Shown: positions 8,490-16,342 of the stretch, in pieces
Layout of the letters: every line of letters starts with the position of its first letter
Position numbering within the stretch: position 1 is the first letter of the stretch
Source: Streptomyces cinnabarinus
Lineage (GTDB): Bacteria > Actinomycetota > Actinomycetes > Streptomycetales > Streptomycetaceae
Direction of reading: 5' to 3'
DNA: 64,000 bases
Assembly (NCBI RefSeq): GCF_027270315.1
Contig: NZ_CP114413.1
Span: 2,604,001-2,668,000 of the forward strand
Made by a program: the position numbers and the translations under genes
The notes under the pieces: generated by a model
What the model saw: the letters and a program-made list of their open reading frames with translations, nothing else
What the model was told of the DNA's origin: nothing
The model's database searches: none

Positions 8490-9541
8490 CCGCGCTCCCA
8501 GAATGCAGGACCGACGGGCTCATCGAAGTCGCCGAGCGCCTCGAGATAGCCCTCGTCGTTCACGCCGATGCGCAGCTGCGGCAGGGCGTGACCGGCGGGA
8601 CCGAAGATCACTCGGGCGCCGTCGGAGAGGTCGAAGGTGGACTGGTGGCAGGGGCACAGCGCGTGGTGCGTCTGCTGCTCGTACAGGGAGATCGGGCAAC
8701 CGACGTGGGTGCAGATCTTCGAGTACGCCACGATGCCCTCGTGCGACCACTCGAGTTCGCGCTTGTCCTTGATGTTGTCCGGCTGGATCCGGACGATCAT
8801 CAGGGCGGCCTTGGCGATCTCGACCTGGAAGTCGTGGTCGTGCTCCTCAAGGCCCTCCGGCTTGCAGAAGGTGAGGGAGCCGACCGCGACGTCCGAGGGA
8901 CGCAGCGGCTCGTTGGTGTTCATGTTGACCAGCAGCTTGCCCTTGGACCACCGCGTGTGGCGGAGCTTGGTCCCGGGCAGCGGGCCGAGGTCGCGCAGCA
9001 GGATGACACCGGAGAGCGGGAACAGCGCCAGCGCGCCGAACATCGTGTTCCGGACCAGCTTGCGACGGCCGATCGCGGACTCCCGGGCGCCGTCCGCGAA
9101 GTCGGCCAGAACCTTGGCCTTGACCTCGGGCGGCGACTGGACCGCGTGCCGCTCCTCGGCGACCTCTTCGTCCGACATCAGCGTGCGGGCCCAGTGGACC
9201 GCGCCGGCGCCGATGCAGAACAGCGAGACGCCCAGGGTCATGCCCAGCGCGAAGTTCAGCGCGCTGATGTGACCCAGCGGGAAGATGTAGACCGACTTGT
9301 CGGCGTCGATCGCCACGTAGGAGGCGATGAAGCCGACGGTGGCCAGCATCGACACCGTGAACAGGAAGGCGACCGCGCGCTCGGACCGCTTGGCGGCCCG
9401 CTCGTCGATGTCCTGGATCCGGTGCTCGTGGGGCGGCAGGCCGGGGTCCGCGAAGGGATCCTTGTCGTCGGCGACGCTCGCCTCGCCGTGTGCGTCCTGC
9501 TCTGCGGGCAGGTTCTCTTCTGGAATGTCTTGGCTACTCAT
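8486..9541 (-). CDS. qcrA: cytochrome bc1 complex Rieske iron-sulfur subunit
   Basis: 351 residues. The [2Fe-2S] site is seen as CTHVGC (277-282) and CPCH (296-299): ligands Cys277, His279, Cys296 and His299, plus disulfide cysteines 282 and 298. Unlike the one-helix mitochondrial protein it has three N-terminal membrane segments (about 57-78, 90-115 and near 178-197), the actinobacterial form. An acidic N-terminal tail precedes them. It overlaps qcrC upstream and qcrB downstream by 4 bases each, so the three subunits are translationally coupled. Confidence 0.96.
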   Translation of the reverse strand: MSSQDIPEENLPAEQDAHGEASVADDKDPFADPGLPPHEHRIQDIDERAAKRSERAVAFLFTVSMLATVGFIASYVAIDADKSVYIFPLGHISALNFALGMTLGVSLFCIGAGAVHWARTLMSDEEVAEERHAVQSPPEVKAKVLADFADGARESAIGRRKLVRNTMFGALALFPLSGVILLRDLGPLPGTKLRHTRWSKGKLLVNMNTNEPLRPSDVAVGSLTFCKPEGLEEHDHDFQVEIAKAALMIVRIQPDNIKDKRELEWSHEGIVAYSKICTHVGCPISLYEQQTHHALCPCHQSTFDLSDGARVIFGPAGHALPQLRIGVNDEGYLEALGDFDEPVGPAFWERG

Positions 9542-10350
9542 GACTTCTTGGCCTTTGCGGTCCGAGCGGCGACCCAGACGGCGACCGCGATCAGCGCGCC
9601 GAGTCCGAAGACCCAGGCGAACAGGCCCTCGCTGACCGGACCGAGTCCGCCCAGCTCAAGACCACCGGGGCTCTCGGTGTCGTCGCTGTTGACCGCGTCG
9701 AGGTACGCGATGATGTCCTTCTTGTTCTGCTCCGACAGCGTGGTGTCGGGGAAGGAAGGCATGTTCTGCGGGCCGGTCTGCATGGCCTCGTAGATGTGCT
9801 TCGGGTCCACGTCCTCGAGGTCCGGCGCGAACTTGCCGTGCGTCAGCGCACCGCCCTTGCCGGTGAAGTTGTGGCACTGCGCGCAGTTGGTGCGGAACAG
9901 GTCGCCGCCCTTGGCGATGTCGGCACCCTCGGGGCCGTACTCCGCCTCGGTGGGGATGTTCGGACCGGCGCCCAGGGAGGCGATGTACGCCGCGAGCTGG
10001 TCGATCTCGGCCTGCGTGTAGACGACCTTCTTCTTCGGCGCCTGGGCCATCTGGGAGGTCGCGGCCGGCATACGGCCGGTGCCGACCTGGAAGTCCACGG
10101 CCGCGGCGCCGACGCCCACGAGGCTCGGACCGTCGGTGGTGCCCTGACCGCCGGTTCCGTGGCAGCTGGCGCAGCCTACGGCGTAGAGCTTCTTACCCTC
10201 GTCGATGGCGAGAGACTGGGCGGTTTCTTCTGCCTGCGCCTTGCCCGTGGGCGCGACAAAGGCGTACAGCCCCCCAGTGGCCGCCAGCGCGAGGAGTAGG
10301 ACGACGACCGCCGCCAGCGGATGGCGTCGTCGTGCGGAGAGCTTTTTCAC
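9538..10350 (-). CDS. qcrC: di-heme cytochrome c subunit of the bc1 complex
   Basis: 270 residues. Two CxxCH sites (CASCH near residue 56 and CAQCH near residue 157) mark two covalently bound c hemes, with a membrane anchor at each end (AAVVVLLLALAATGGLYAFVA and FAWVFGLGALIAVAVWVAA). In Actinobacteria this fused di-heme protein passes electrons directly from bc1 to the aa3 oxidase in a III-IV supercomplex, replacing soluble cytochrome c. It is the first gene of qcrCAB, 84 bases behind ctaE on the same strand. Confidence 0.96.
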   Translation of the reverse strand: MKKLSARRRHPLAAVVVLLLALAATGGLYAFVAPTGKAQAEETAQSLAIDEGKKLYAVGCASCHGTGGQGTTDGPSLVGVGAAAVDFQVGTGRMPAATSQMAQAPKKKVVYTQAEIDQLAAYIASLGAGPNIPTEAEYGPEGADIAKGGDLFRTNCAQCHNFTGKGGALTHGKFAPDLEDVDPKHIYEAMQTGPQNMPSFPDTTLSEQNKKDIIAYLDAVNSDDTESPGGLELGGLGPVSEGLFAWVFGLGALIAVAVWVAARTAKAKKS

Positions 10351-10434
10351 GGATTACCCCGGTGTCAGGATCTTCTGCGTCGATGCTTCTGGGATGTGCG
10401 CTTGCTCGTGTGCAGCGCGCGGGAGCGGGCCCGC

Positions 10435-11055
10435 CTACTTGATCATGTAGATCGTGGCGAAGAGGCCGATCCAGACGACATCGACGAAGTGCCAGTAGTA
10501 GGACACGACGATGGCGGCGGTCGCCTGCTCGTGAGTGAACCTCTTGGCCGCGTAGGTGCGGCCGAGGACCAGCAGGAAGGCGATGAGGCCACCCGTCACG
10601 TGCAGGCCGTGGAAGCCGGTGGTCAGGTAGAACACCGAGCCGTACGGGTCGGAGGAGAGCGAGAGCCCGTCCTTCTTCACCAGCTCGGTGTACTCGTAGA
10701 CCTGGCCGCCGATGAAGATCGCACCCATCACGAAGGTGATCTGGAACCACATCCGGAGCTTCTTCACGTCACCGCGCTCGGCGGCGAACACGCCGAGCTG
10801 GCAGGTGAGGGAGGAGAGCACCAGGATCGTGGTGTTGGTCGCCGAGAAGGGGAAGTTCAGGAAGTCTGCCTTCTCCTTCCAGAACTCGGGACCCGTCACC
10901 GATCGCAGGGTGAAGTACATCGCGAAGAGGGCCGCGAAGAACATCAGCTCGGAACTCAACCAGATGATGGTTCCGACGCTGGTGAGGTTCGGCCGGTTGA
11001 CCGACGGGTGCGCGTGCCCGGTTTCTACTGTCGTTGCTGTCGCCACGACCGACAT
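10435..11055 (-). CDS. ctaE: cytochrome c oxidase subunit III
   Basis: 206 residues with five predicted membrane helices. The sequence shows subunit III landmarks: IIWLSSELMFFAALFAMYFTLRS, the conserved GFHGLHVTGGLIAF motif with its His pair, and the C-terminal YYWHFVDVVWIGLFATIYMIK. It stabilises the oxidase core. It is placed with qcrCAB and not with ctaCDF, which begin about 2.3 kb away, so the two blocks must be co-ordinated in trans. No normal Shine-Dalgarno lies at the usual distance; a palindrome spans the start codon (see 11046-11066). Confidence 0.95.
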   Translation of the reverse strand: MSVVATATTVETGHAHPSVNRPNLTSVGTIIWLSSELMFFAALFAMYFTLRSVTGPEFWKEKADFLNFPFSATNTTILVLSSLTCQLGVFAAERGDVKKLRMWFQITFVMGAIFIGGQVYEYTELVKKDGLSLSSDPYGSVFYLTTGFHGLHVTGGLIAFLLVLGRTYAAKRFTHEQATAAIVVSYYWHFVDVVWIGLFATIYMIK

Positions 11056-11066
11056 TATGTCGGTCG
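11046..11066. promoter_or_regulatory. 21-base palindrome across the ctaE start codon
   Basis: Two 10-base arms, CGACCGACAT and ATGTCGGTCG, flank a single base. The ctaE ATG (complement 11053-11055) lies in the centre, so in RNA the start codon would sit in the 7-base loop of a stable 7-bp stem. It could equally be a DNA operator. The purine-rich GAGTGAGGGCGGGA on the minus strand is more than 20 bases from the ATG, too far for a normal ribosome site. Confidence 0.6.
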
Positions 11067-11200
11067 CTTATCCCGCCCTCACTCCGGGGGGTGCCGTTCG
11101 GAGTGTCTCCCTGCTCCATACCGGTGTTGACGTGGTGTTCAAGGGAGTAGCATCCGCCCCAACGGGCCTGTCCTTACGACGCTGACGTCACGGAGGAACA

Positions 11201-11602
11201 ATGCAGCCGACCGCCACGGTGCTGGTCTACAGCGACGATTCCAACACCCGCGCGCAGGTGCGGCTGGCCTCCGGCCGACGGCCGGCTCCTGATGTCCCGT
11301 TGGTCGAGTTCGTGGAGTGCGCGACACCCGCGGCCGTGCTCAGCGAGCTGGACAAGGGCGGGATCGATGTGTGCGTGTTCGACGGCGAGTCCGTGCCCAT
11401 GGGGGGCATGGGGCTGTGCCGTCAGGTCAAGGACGAGGTGTTCAACTGCCCGCCGGTGCTGTTGCTCATCGGGCGGCCGCAGGACGCGTGGCTGGCCACC
11501 TGGAGCCGGGCCGAGGGCGCGGTGACGTTGCCGGTGGAGCCGGTTGAGTTCGCGGCCGCCCTGGCCTCTCTGTTGCGTACGCAGAGGCTTCAGAGCGCCT
11601 AG
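11201..11602 (+). CDS. degenerate response-regulator receiver-like protein (133 aa)
   Basis: The fold outline is that of a CheY-like receiver: strand VLVYSDD (acidic pair Asp12/13), a strand ending in VCVFDGES with Asp61 at the phospho-acceptor position, VLLLIG as the fourth strand and LPVEP as the fifth. The normally invariant Lys of the last loop (KP) is replaced by Val112, and the Thr/Ser position is a Gly, so phosphorylation signalling is doubtful. There is no output domain. It lies between the L,D-transpeptidase (convergent, 17 bases apart) and ctaE (divergent). A GGAGGA site lies just before the ATG. Function is unknown. Confidence 0.75.
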   Translation: MQPTATVLVYSDDSNTRAQVRLASGRRPAPDVPLVEFVECATPAAVLSELDKGGIDVCVFDGESVPMGGMGLCRQVKDEVFNCPPVLLLIGRPQDAWLATWSRAEGAVTLPVEPVEFAAALASLLRTQRLQSA

Positions 11603-11619
11603 GGCCGCGCCCGGGTGGG

Positions 11620-12882
11620 TCAGACCGCCGCCGGCCTCAGCCGTGCCGCCTCTTCCGGCCTCGGTGTCTCCGGCTCGCCGCCCACCAGGGCGCTGCCCTT
11701 GCGCCACTTCTGCCAGGCGACGTTCCAGTCCCCGAAGCCGTTGCCGAAGGGTTCCATGGTGTCGCCGTAGGAGTTGACGACCTTGACCAGGTCGCCCTCG
11801 CGGACGTTCTTGAAGAACCAGGAGGCGTTGTCGGTGCTCATGCCGGTGCAGCCGTGGCTGACGTTGGCGGAGCCCTGGGAGCCGACGGACCAGGGGGCGG
11901 CGTGCACGTACTCGCCGCTCCAGGTGACGCGGGTGGCGTAGTAGACGGGCAGGTCGTACGACTCCGCCGAACCCTCCGCGATGCCGATGCTGGTACCGCG
12001 CATCCGTACGAAGTACTCCTTGCCCAGCACCACCTTGACGCCGTTGCGGGTCTCGAAGCCGGGCTTGCCGGTGGTGACCGGGATGGAGTTGATCTCCTTG
12101 CCGTTCCTGTACACCGTCATCTGGTGCGACGAGGCGTCCGTGACGGCGATGACGCGGTCCCCGGTGGTGAACTTCAACGGCTTGGCCCGGCCGCCCCAGA
12201 GCCGGTCGCTGATCTTGACCCCGTCCAGGTTGCTGCGGACCCGCACGGTGGCGTGGGTCGGCCAGTACTCCTTGGGGCGGTAGTGCAGCTTCTTGTCGTC
12301 CACCCAGTGCCAGGCGCCCGCGACGGCGGGCGTGGAGTCGACCCTCAGGGCGCGCTCGACGATGACGCGCTGGGCCTCGTCCTTGACGGGCTTGCTCAGT
12401 TCGGCCGTGACGGGCTGTCCGACGCCGTACTTGCCCGCCTTGGGCCCGAAGGTGACGTCCAGGCGCTTCTTGGTGAGCGGCTTGCCGGTGTCGAAGGACA
12501 GGACCCGGCGGCCGGGGGCGCCGTCGTCGTCCTCGGTGGACACGCGGACCGTGTAGCGGGCGTTGGCGGCCAGCGGGGAGGTGCTGTGCCACCGGCTGCC
12601 GTCGGCGGAGAGTTCGCCGCTCACGTGGCGTCCTGTGGCGTCCATGGCCGTGACGTCCGTGATGCGCCCGTCCGAGCCCTCCGTGGTGACCTCAAGGGGC
12701 TTGTCGGGGTCGGCCTTCTTGCCATCCTCCGTGGGGCCGTTGAAGGCGATCTGGTCCGCCGCGTCGTACGGCGCGGCCGACAGCGGGTTGCCGTCGCCGC
12801 CGCACGCGGTGCCGCTCGCGCCGAGCGCGATCACCAGCAGCGTGCAGCCGACTACGGTGCGGGTGCGCGGAGTTGTGTTCAT
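11620..12882 (-). CDS. L,D-transpeptidase lipoprotein with Ig-like domains
   Basis: 420 residues. The N-terminus is a lipoprotein signal ending in SGTAC (Cys27). Two Ig-like domains (about 60-250) precede a YkuD catalytic domain with the active-site signature SHGCTGM, in which Cys is the nucleophile, and an upstream His in YVHAAPWS. It forms 3-3 cross-links in peptidoglycan on the outer face of the membrane; the lay-out matches mycobacterial Ldt enzymes, and the SHGCTGM variant of SHGChN is the usual actinobacterial form. Its location inside a block of respiratory genes is notable but may be accidental. It converges on the receiver-like gene. Confidence 0.93.
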   Translation of the reverse strand: MNTTPRTRTVVGCTLLVIALGASGTACGGDGNPLSAAPYDAADQIAFNGPTEDGKKADPDKPLEVTTEGSDGRITDVTAMDATGRHVSGELSADGSRWHSTSPLAANARYTVRVSTEDDDGAPGRRVLSFDTGKPLTKKRLDVTFGPKAGKYGVGQPVTAELSKPVKDEAQRVIVERALRVDSTPAVAGAWHWVDDKKLHYRPKEYWPTHATVRVRSNLDGVKISDRLWGGRAKPLKFTTGDRVIAVTDASSHQMTVYRNGKEINSIPVTTGKPGFETRNGVKVVLGKEYFVRMRGTSIGIAEGSAESYDLPVYYATRVTWSGEYVHAAPWSVGSQGSANVSHGCTGMSTDNASWFFKNVREGDLVKVVNSYGDTMEPFGNGFGDWNVAWQKWRKGSALVGGEPETPRPEEAARLRPAAV

Positions 12883-12959
12883 GACTTCACGCTAGGGAGA
12901 CACGTCAAGCGCGGCGCGCCGAGTAATCCTTACGAGGGACCAAAGGCGTGGCAAAAGGA

Positions 12960-12995
12960 GGAGCCCGGACTCTCCTGACGGAGTGTCCGGGCTCC
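12960..12995. terminator. terminator of the ctaCDF operon
   Basis: The arms GGAGCCCGGAC and GTCCGGGCTCC, separated by TCTCCTGACGGAGT (which itself can extend the stem after one T-T mismatch), lie 18 bases past the ctaF stop on the minus strand. It separates the oxidase operon from the L,D-transpeptidase gene. Confidence 0.85.
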
Positions 12996-13012
12996 AGAGC
13001 GCTCGGCGCGTG

Positions 13013-13411
13013 TTACTGGGTGCGGTTCTCACCGCGGTAGTACTCGAAGACCCAGCCGTAGATACCGACCAGGATCAGCGGGGCCGAGAAGTACATCAGC
13101 CACCAGCCGATGGCGACCGAGAGGAAGGCGAGCGCGCCACCCACGGCCAGCGAGAGCGGCTGCCAGCTGTGCGGGCTGAAGAACCCGACCTCGCCGGCGT
13201 CGTCCGCCACGTCCGCGTTCTTGTTGTCCTGCGCTCCGGCGTCGACCCGGCGGGCCGTGAAGCCCAGGTAGAAGCCGATCATGATGCACAGGCCGAAGGC
13301 CAGGAAGAGGGCCGTCGTACCGGCCGGCTCCTTCGACCACACGCCATAGACGACCGCCATGGCGAGGACGAAGACGCTCAGCCAGATGAACATCCTGCCT
13401 TGGATCTTCAC
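13013..13411 (-). CDS. ctaF: cytochrome c oxidase subunit IV (actinobacterial type)
   Basis: 132 residues with four hydrophobic helices in two hairpins (IWLSVFVLAMAVVYGVW, LFLAFGLCIMIGFYLGF, LSLAVGGALAFLSVAIGWW, APLILVGIYGWVFEYY) joined by an acidic loop. This is the actinobacteria-specific small subunit of the aa3 oxidase. Its ATG overlaps the ctaD stop by 4 bases, making it the last gene of ctaC-ctaD-ctaF. Confidence 0.93.
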   Translation of the reverse strand: MKIQGRMFIWLSVFVLAMAVVYGVWSKEPAGTTALFLAFGLCIMIGFYLGFTARRVDAGAQDNKNADVADDAGEVGFFSPHSWQPLSLAVGGALAFLSVAIGWWLMYFSAPLILVGIYGWVFEYYRGENRTQ

Positions 13412-15144
13412 TTGCCGGCCTCCTTGCCACCAGCCAGGGCCTTGTCACCGTGAGGGGCGTTCTCGAGCTGGTCGAGAGCGGCGATCTCAGGGTGATGCAG
13501 GTCGAACGCCGGGGATTCACTGCGGATCCGCGGCAGGGTGAGGAAGTTGTGCCGCGGCGGCGGGCAGGACGTCGCCCACTCCAGCGAGCGGCCGTAGCCC
13601 CACGGGTCGTCGACCTCGATCTTCTTGCCGTACTTGGCGGTCTTCCACACGTTGTAGAAGAACGGCAGGATCGACAGACCGAGGACGAACGAGCTGATCG
13701 TCGAGATCGTGTTCAGGGCGGTGAAGCCGTCGGCCGCGAGGTAGTCCGCGTAACGCCGCGGCATGCCCTCGGCGCCCAGCCAGTGCTGGACCAGGAAGGT
13801 GCCGTGGAAGCCGACGAACAGCGTCCAGAACGTGATCTTGCCGAGGCGCTCGTCGAGCATCTTGCCGGTGAACTTCGGCCACCAGAAGTGGAAGCCGGAG
13901 AACATCGCGAACACCACGGTGCCGAACACCACGTAGTGGAAGTGCGCCACCACGAAGTACGAGTCGGAGACGTGGAAGTCCATCGGCGGCGAGGCCAGGA
14001 TGACACCGGTCAGACCACCGAACGTGAAGGTGATGAGGAAGCCGGTGGCCCAGAGCATCGGTGTCTCGAAGCTCAGTGAGCCCTTCCACATGGTGCCGAT
14101 CCAGTTGAAGAACTTCACACCGGTCGGGACCGCGATCAGGAAGGTCATGAAGGAGAAGAACGGCAGCAGGACTCCGCCGGTGACGTACATGTGGTGCGCC
14201 CACACCGTCACGGACAGGCCGGCGATGGAGATGGTCGCCGCGATCAGGCCCATGTAGCCGAACATCGGCTTGCGGGAGAAGACCGGGATGACCTCGGAAA
14301 TGATGCCGAAGAACGGCAGGGCGATGATGTACACCTCTGGGTGTCCGAAGAACCAGAAGAGGTGTTGCCACAGCAAGGCGCCGCCGTTGGCGGAGTCGAA
14401 GATGTGGGCGCCGAACTTGCGGTCCGCCTCCAGCGCGAACAGCGCCGCAGCCAGGACCGGGAAGGCCAGCAGGACCAGCACACCGGTCAGCAGCACGTTC
14501 CAGGTGAAGATCGGCATGCGGAACATCGTCATGCCGGGTGCGCGCATGCAGATGATCGTGGTGATGAAGTTGACCGAGCCGAGGATGGTGCCGAAGCCGG
14601 AGAAGGCCAGACCCATGATCCACAAGTCGGCGCCGATGCCCGGGCTGCGGACCGCGTCCGAGAGCGGGCTGTAGGCGAACCAGCCGAAGTCGGCGGCACC
14701 GTCGGGGGTCAGGAAGCCGCCCACCGCGATCAGCGAGCCGAACAGGTACAGCCAGTAGGCGAACATGTTCAGCCGCGGGAACGCCACATCGGGGGCACCG
14801 ATCTGCAGCGGCATGATCCAGTTCGCGAAACCGGCGAACAGCGGCGTCGCGAACATCAGCAGCATGATCGTGCCGTGCATCGTGAACGCCTGGTTGAACT
14901 GCTCGTTCGACATCATCTGCAGACCCGGACGGGCCAGCTCCGCGCGCATGAACAGCGCCAGGACGCCACCGATGCAGAAGAACGCGAACGACGTGACGAG
15001 GTACAGCGTTCCGATCGTCTTGTGGTCAGTGGTGGTGAGCCACTTGATCACGACGTTGCCGGGCTGCTTGCGCCTGACCGGCAACTCGTCCGCGTAGTGG
15101 GACTCTGCTGCCGCGGCACCCTGGGGTTCGTTGAGGATGCTCAC
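13408..15144 (-). CDS. ctaD: cytochrome c oxidase subunit I
   Basis: 578 residues using the GTG at 15144; the open frame reaches further upstream to 15318 but that portion overlaps ctaC and is not oxidase-like. It carries the low-spin heme and the heme a3-CuB site. Key signatures are MHGTIMLLMFATP (heme a His), HPEVYIIALPFFG (CuB His and the cross-linked Tyr), VWAHHMYVTGG (CuB His pair) and YFVVAHFHYV (heme ligands). The GTG overlaps the ctaC stop (GTGA), so subunits II and I are coupled. Confidence 0.97.
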   Translation of the reverse strand: MSILNEPQGAAAAESHYADELPVRRKQPGNVVIKWLTTTDHKTIGTLYLVTSFAFFCIGGVLALFMRAELARPGLQMMSNEQFNQAFTMHGTIMLLMFATPLFAGFANWIMPLQIGAPDVAFPRLNMFAYWLYLFGSLIAVGGFLTPDGAADFGWFAYSPLSDAVRSPGIGADLWIMGLAFSGFGTILGSVNFITTIICMRAPGMTMFRMPIFTWNVLLTGVLVLLAFPVLAAALFALEADRKFGAHIFDSANGGALLWQHLFWFFGHPEVYIIALPFFGIISEVIPVFSRKPMFGYMGLIAATISIAGLSVTVWAHHMYVTGGVLLPFFSFMTFLIAVPTGVKFFNWIGTMWKGSLSFETPMLWATGFLITFTFGGLTGVILASPPMDFHVSDSYFVVAHFHYVVFGTVVFAMFSGFHFWWPKFTGKMLDERLGKITFWTLFVGFHGTFLVQHWLGAEGMPRRYADYLAADGFTALNTISTISSFVLGLSILPFFYNVWKTAKYGKKIEVDDPWGYGRSLEWATSCPPPRHNFLTLPRIRSESPAFDLHHPEIAALDQLENAPHGDKALAGGKEAGK

Positions 15145-16100
15145 AGGTTGTTCGTCTCCCGGTTCTTCTCGTGGCTCGTCTGCGCGATGCCGGCGGGAAC
15201 GTAACCGGTCTGCCCCTTCTTCACGAGTTCCTGAAGGTGCTGCTCGTAGCGCTCCTGGGAGACGACCTTCACGTTGAACAGCATCCGCGAGTGGTCGACG
15301 CCGCAGAGCTCGGCGCACTTGCCCAGGAAGGTGCCCTCCTGGTTGGGCGTCACCTCGAAGGCGTTGGTGTGGCCCGGGATGACGTCCTGCTTCATCAGGA
15401 ACGGCACCACCCAGAAGGAGTGGATGACGTCACGCGAGGTCAGCACGAAGCGGACCCGCTTGCCCTCCGGCAGCCACAGGGTCGGGCCCGGGTTGCCGGT
15501 CTGCGGGTTCCGCGTGGCCGGGGTGCCGCAGTCGTAGACGCCGCCGGCGTTGGCCGGGAAGTCGTCCTTGAAGCGGTCCGGGATCGCGTTCAGTTCCTTG
15601 CTCTTGGTGGCGTCACCAGTGGAACCGTCGACGTTCTCGACGTAGTTGAAGCACCAGCTCCACTGGAAGCCGACGACATTGATGGTGACGTCGGGATTGT
15701 CCTTGAGCTCGAGGAGCTTCGACTCGTCGCGGGCCGTGAAGTAGAACAGCACCGAGACGATGATCAGCGGGACGACCGTGTACAGCGCCTCGATCGGCAT
15801 GTTGTACCGGGTCTGCGGAGGAACCTCGACCTTGGTCCGGCTGCGCCGGTGGAAGATCGTGCTCCACAGAATCAGGCCCCACACCAGCACGCCGGTGGCC
15901 AGCGCGGCGGCCCACGATCCCTGCCACAGGGAGAGGATCCGCGGAGCCTCTTCCGTGGTCGGGGTGGGCATACCAAGGCGGGGGAAGTCCTTGTATGTGC
16001 AACCGGTGGCGGTCGCCAGGACCAGGCCCGCGGTCATTGCCTGCAGCAGCTTCCGCCGCATCGGGCGCCGCGGCGAGCGGTCGGAGCCGTTGGGACTCAC
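15141..16100 (-). CDS. ctaC: cytochrome c oxidase subunit II (CuA)
   Basis: 319 residues. A lipoprotein-type signal (ATATGCTYKD) is followed by two membrane helices and a periplasmic cupredoxin domain. The CuA centre is complete: Cys262, Cys266, His270 and Met273 in CAELCGVDHSRM, plus the upstream His in DVIHSFWVVPF. It accepts electrons from the di-heme QcrC. It is the first gene of ctaC-ctaD-ctaF and diverges from the cysteine desulfurase gene across a 242-base region. Confidence 0.96.
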   Translation of the reverse strand: MSPNGSDRSPRRPMRRKLLQAMTAGLVLATATGCTYKDFPRLGMPTPTTEEAPRILSLWQGSWAAALATGVLVWGLILWSTIFHRRSRTKVEVPPQTRYNMPIEALYTVVPLIIVSVLFYFTARDESKLLELKDNPDVTINVVGFQWSWCFNYVENVDGSTGDATKSKELNAIPDRFKDDFPANAGGVYDCGTPATRNPQTGNPGPTLWLPEGKRVRFVLTSRDVIHSFWVVPFLMKQDVIPGHTNAFEVTPNQEGTFLGKCAELCGVDHSRMLFNVKVVSQERYEQHLQELVKKGQTGYVPAGIAQTSHEKNRETNNL

Positions 16101-16294
16101 GTAGCGCCTTCCCGAGAGTCTCGCCCGCGCGATTGGCTGCGGCCTGCCTTACTCGGTGGTCGGTCGCCGCCCTGCGTCGGGCAGGGGTTTGGATGTTTAT
16201 GCGGACCAAACCCTAGCCGACGCTCTCCGAGGGTTCGCGGGGAGGGGTGCCTAGTGGGTTGGGGGTTCGCTGGATTGGCGGCTGCGGGTGCGTA

Positions 16295-16323
16295 GTGGCT
16301 GGTCGCGCAGTTCCCCGCGCCCT
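16295..16323 (+). repeat. dispersed Streptomyces intergenic repeat, copy A
   Basis: GGCTGGTCGCGCAGTTCCCC followed by GCGCCCT lies in the divergent ctaC/desulfurase spacer. Nearly the same string recurs at 44517-44550, in reverse and diverged form at 17730-17760, and with an internal insertion at 30844-30907. Elements of this type are scattered between genes in streptomycetes. Here it does not form an obvious terminator. Confidence 0.75.
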
Positions 16324-16342
16324 GCGGAGTTAGCGTGGTCGT

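Noticed and set aside
13408..15318. Longer ctaD start at 15318
   Set aside because: The extra 58 codons overlap ctaC and are Arg-rich; the GTG at 15144 gives the usual oxidase N-terminus and a GTGA overlap.
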